Assembly: GCA_040182905.1 (NCBI GenBank)
Contig: JARQWU010000068.1
Coordinates: 1 to 39,350 of the forward strand
Length of the DNA: 39,350 nucleotides
Source: Barthelona sp. PAP020
Lineage: Eukaryota; Metamonada: BaSk clade
Direction: 5' to 3'
Below are positions 37,831-39,350 of the stretch, piece by piece. The notes beneath the pieces were generated by a model. That model saw nothing but the letters and a program-made list of their open reading frames with translations. It was not told the origin of the DNA and made no database searches. Both the position numbers and the translations under genes were made by a program. Position 1 is the first letter of the stretch. Every line of letters starts with the position of its first letter.

Positions 37831-38361
37831 TTATAAATGATATTGTTTTGGAATGTATTTTTGTGACATATTGGCCATCCTTCCATTGTAATCCAAACAT
37901 TCTTGATTCAACTTTTGTTTTTCAGCAAGGTTTGAAGAAAAATTTGGATAACTTGGTCTATATTGTACTTTCTTTCCTTGACCGAGGCCAACAAATTGCT
38001 TGGTCGCTTCTCTATATTGAGAATCCGAAATTTTTTCAATTTTTGGTTTATTATTGTGTGCTTTATCATTTGTTTCTTCTCTTCTTATTCTTTGAACTTC
38101 ATCCAAATAATATGAACCCTTTAAAGCAGAATTATTTTTGATTTCATATCTTTCGGCTTCCTTTTTTGCATTTTGAGCATATTGAATACCTCTATCTATT
38201 TGTCGCTGAGCTTTTGTCATCCTTGCTTTATATGAAACAGATTCGCAAAAAACCTCATTTGTTGTTTCGTGAGCATCAATTGATGGATACACTGGTGCTC
38301 TTCTGGATATTTTCGGTGCTGAATCGTGATTAAAACCCAAATCAAGTGGTGTTCCACTCAT
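37831..38361 (-). CDS. Unrecognised 176-aa basic protein
   Basis: I do not recognise this protein. It is Lys/Arg/Gln/Tyr-rich with a helical middle (MTKAQRQIDRGIQYAQNAKKEAERYEI) and Pro/Tyr-containing flanks (SRRAPVYPSIDAH, KVQYRPSYPNF). Small basic proteins of this look include microtubule-inner proteins of cilia, but no named motif supports that. It is divergent from a kinesin gene with 59 bp between starts. The start is preceded by a 9-T tract and AAATATTCA. Confidence 0.55.
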   Translation of the reverse strand: MSGTPLDLGFNHDSAPKISRRAPVYPSIDAHETTNEVFCESVSYKARMTKAQRQIDRGIQYAQNAKKEAERYEIKNNSALKGSYYLDEVQRIRREETNDKAHNNKPKIEKISDSQYREATKQFVGLGQGKKVQYRPSYPNFSSNLAEKQKLNQECLDYNGRMANMSQKYIPKQYHL

Positions 38362-38420
38362 TGAATATTTAAAAAAAAATTTGTGAATGAAGTTGAAAGT
38401 TGGCGATTTTTTTTTCTCCG
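38362..38420. promoter_or_regulatory. Divergent promoter of the 176-aa gene and the kinesin
   Basis: The 59-bp gap carries a 9-T tract for each direction (A-run 38371-38379 on plus, T-run 38407-38415), each ending close to its start codon. Promoter role inferred from position and recurrence. Confidence 0.45.
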
Positions 38421-39350
38421 ATGAATGATGGAAAAAACGCCGTTAAAAATTCCATACAAGTTGCTTGTAGGATACGACCATTACTGCCAGCGGAGGAATT
38501 GTCTCATCAATATGATTTTTTAAATTTTGACTCAAATACTTCCACTATTTCCATACCAGAGCATGACACTTTTCAATTTGACTCTGTTTTTATTCCTTCT
38601 TCAACCCAAGAAATGTTTTATGAATCTGCTGTTTCCTCATTTGTTAATTTGTTCATTCAAGGATTTAATTGCACTATTTTAGCCTATGGGATGACAAATT
38701 CAGGTAAATCATATACTATGGGTACTGATTATTTTCATAATCAAAGACATCCAACTGCTCAAGGTGTAATACCACGATTACTAGAGGATGTCATTCATAG
38801 CCTTGACAATGACTCTCAATTATACTGTACTTTTGTCGAAATATATCAAAGAGAATTGAGAGATTTATTGAATCCTGAGGGTAGTGTTTCTCTTAGAGAG
38901 GCTTCTGATGGTAATGTTATTTGTAAAGGTGCAAAAGAAGAAGACATTACTTCAATAGAACAATTTTATGATATTTTAGAAAAAGGAAGTCGCAATAGAA
39001 TAGCAGGGGATAATAATTATAACAAAAGATCCAGTAGAAGTCATGCCATCTTAACTTTGTATTTATTAAAAAAGCAAAATAATGAATTAATACTTTCCAA
39101 ATTTCATTTGGTTGATTTGGCTGGTTCTGAAAGAATTTCTACCACGACTCAAAAACAAATTCAAAAGGAAGCAATAAATATTAATTATGGATTATTTGTC
39201 CTTGCCAGAATTATTAAAAGTTTGCAAAAAAAGAACCCTGGATATATTCCCTATAGAGACTCAAAATTAACAAGATTATTGGCAGATTCATTGGGAGGAA
39301 ATAGTTTTACTTTGTTAATTGCATGTATAACACCTTTTGACAAGTGTATT
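38421..39350 (+). CDS. Kinesin motor protein, 5' part only
   Basis: The first 310 codons of a kinesin, running off the right edge. The motor domain starts almost at once (SIQVACRIRPL). The P-loop is GMTNSGKS (90-97), switch I is NKRSSRSH (201-208), and switch II is LVDLAGSER (230-238). The microtubule-binding end IPYRDSKLTRLLADSLGGNS follows. Deviations: GMTN for the usual GQTG in the P-loop, which still fits GxxxxGKS, and INYGLFVL where most kinesins have INKSLxxL. The N-terminal location of the motor makes it a plus-end type by layout. The subfamily cannot be told without the tail. The frame is open to the last base. Confidence 0.93.
   Translation, partial: MNDGKNAVKNSIQVACRIRPLLPAEELSHQYDFLNFDSNTSTISIPEHDTFQFDSVFIPSSTQEMFYESAVSSFVNLFIQGFNCTILAYGMTNSGKSYTMGTDYFHNQRHPTAQGVIPRLLEDVIHSLDNDSQLYCTFVEIYQRELRDLLNPEGSVSLREASDGNVICKGAKEEDITSIEQFYDILEKGSRNRIAGDNNYNKRSSRSHAILTLYLLKKQNNELILSKFHLVDLAGSERISTTTQKQIQKEAININYGLFVLARIIKSLQKKNPGYIPYRDSKLTRLLADSLGGNSFTLLIACITPFDKCI

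Noticed and set aside
1-39350. Ciliate-type alternative genetic code
   Set aside because: TAA, TAG and TGA all end recognisable proteins, and Gln is encoded by CAA/CAG.

Overview
The window is a compact, AT-rich stretch of nuclear DNA from a flagellated or ciliated protist. It has long uninterrupted coding regions, TAA, TAG and TGA all used as stops (so the standard code), and only one intron that I can prove: 43 nt in NIP7, with GT...AG ends and an ACTAAC branch site. Two U1 snRNP proteins (U1-C and U1-70K), a homeodomain-like protein, TAF1, a cullin, a SNARE and cytoskeletal genes rule out prokaryotes and viruses. The species cannot be named from the sequence. An intron-poor excavate or metamonad-like lineage is a reasonable guess, but only a guess. 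I recognise no mobile elements, CRISPR arrays, rRNA or tRNA genes.

Layout, left to right: a possible small RNA polymerase III-type hairpin RNA (1-85); a cullin (minus) divergent from a large LRR/coiled-coil/Sfi1-repeat centrosomal-type protein (plus); an ADP-dependent glucokinase-family enzyme (minus); U1-C (minus) whose start codon lies 2 bp from the start of an EF-hand protein (plus); a calcineurin B-like protein (plus); NIP7 with its intron (minus); U1-70K (minus); then a 15.4-kb single-exon dynein-heavy-chain-like gene (plus, 5129 aa). The right part holds a homeodomain-like protein (minus), a short NudC (plus), a Qc-type SNARE (minus), an unrecognised 160-aa protein (plus), an unrecognised 1166-aa coiled-coil protein (minus), a TAF1-like TFIID subunit with one bromodomain (plus), an unrecognised 176-aa protein (minus) and the 5' 310 codons of a kinesin that runs off the window (plus).

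The most striking gene is the dynein-like heavy chain. It keeps the tail (DHC_N1), a linker-like block, the coiled-coil stalk, a microtubule-binding-region remnant and AAA5/AAA6-like segments. The Walker A of AAA1 is gone, its Walker B glutamate is Asn, AAA3 is eroded and AAA4 has no P-loop. Only AAA2 keeps a canonical P-loop. It also has an IQ motif in the N-terminal half and a Lys/Arg-rich insert before the stalk. This reads as a non-motile pseudo-dynein, in the style of animal DNHD1.

Genes are mostly divergent or convergent neighbours separated by tens of bases. Most starts are preceded, within about 5-30 nt, by a T-tract on the coding strand, often followed by CAAT or TCAA, which is probably part of the core promoter. 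The neighbours do not form one pathway. Two loose themes are microtubule/cilium biology (Sfi1-repeat protein, dynein-like protein, NudC, kinesin, EF-hand proteins) and RNA processing or transcription (U1-C, U1-70K, NIP7, TAF1).
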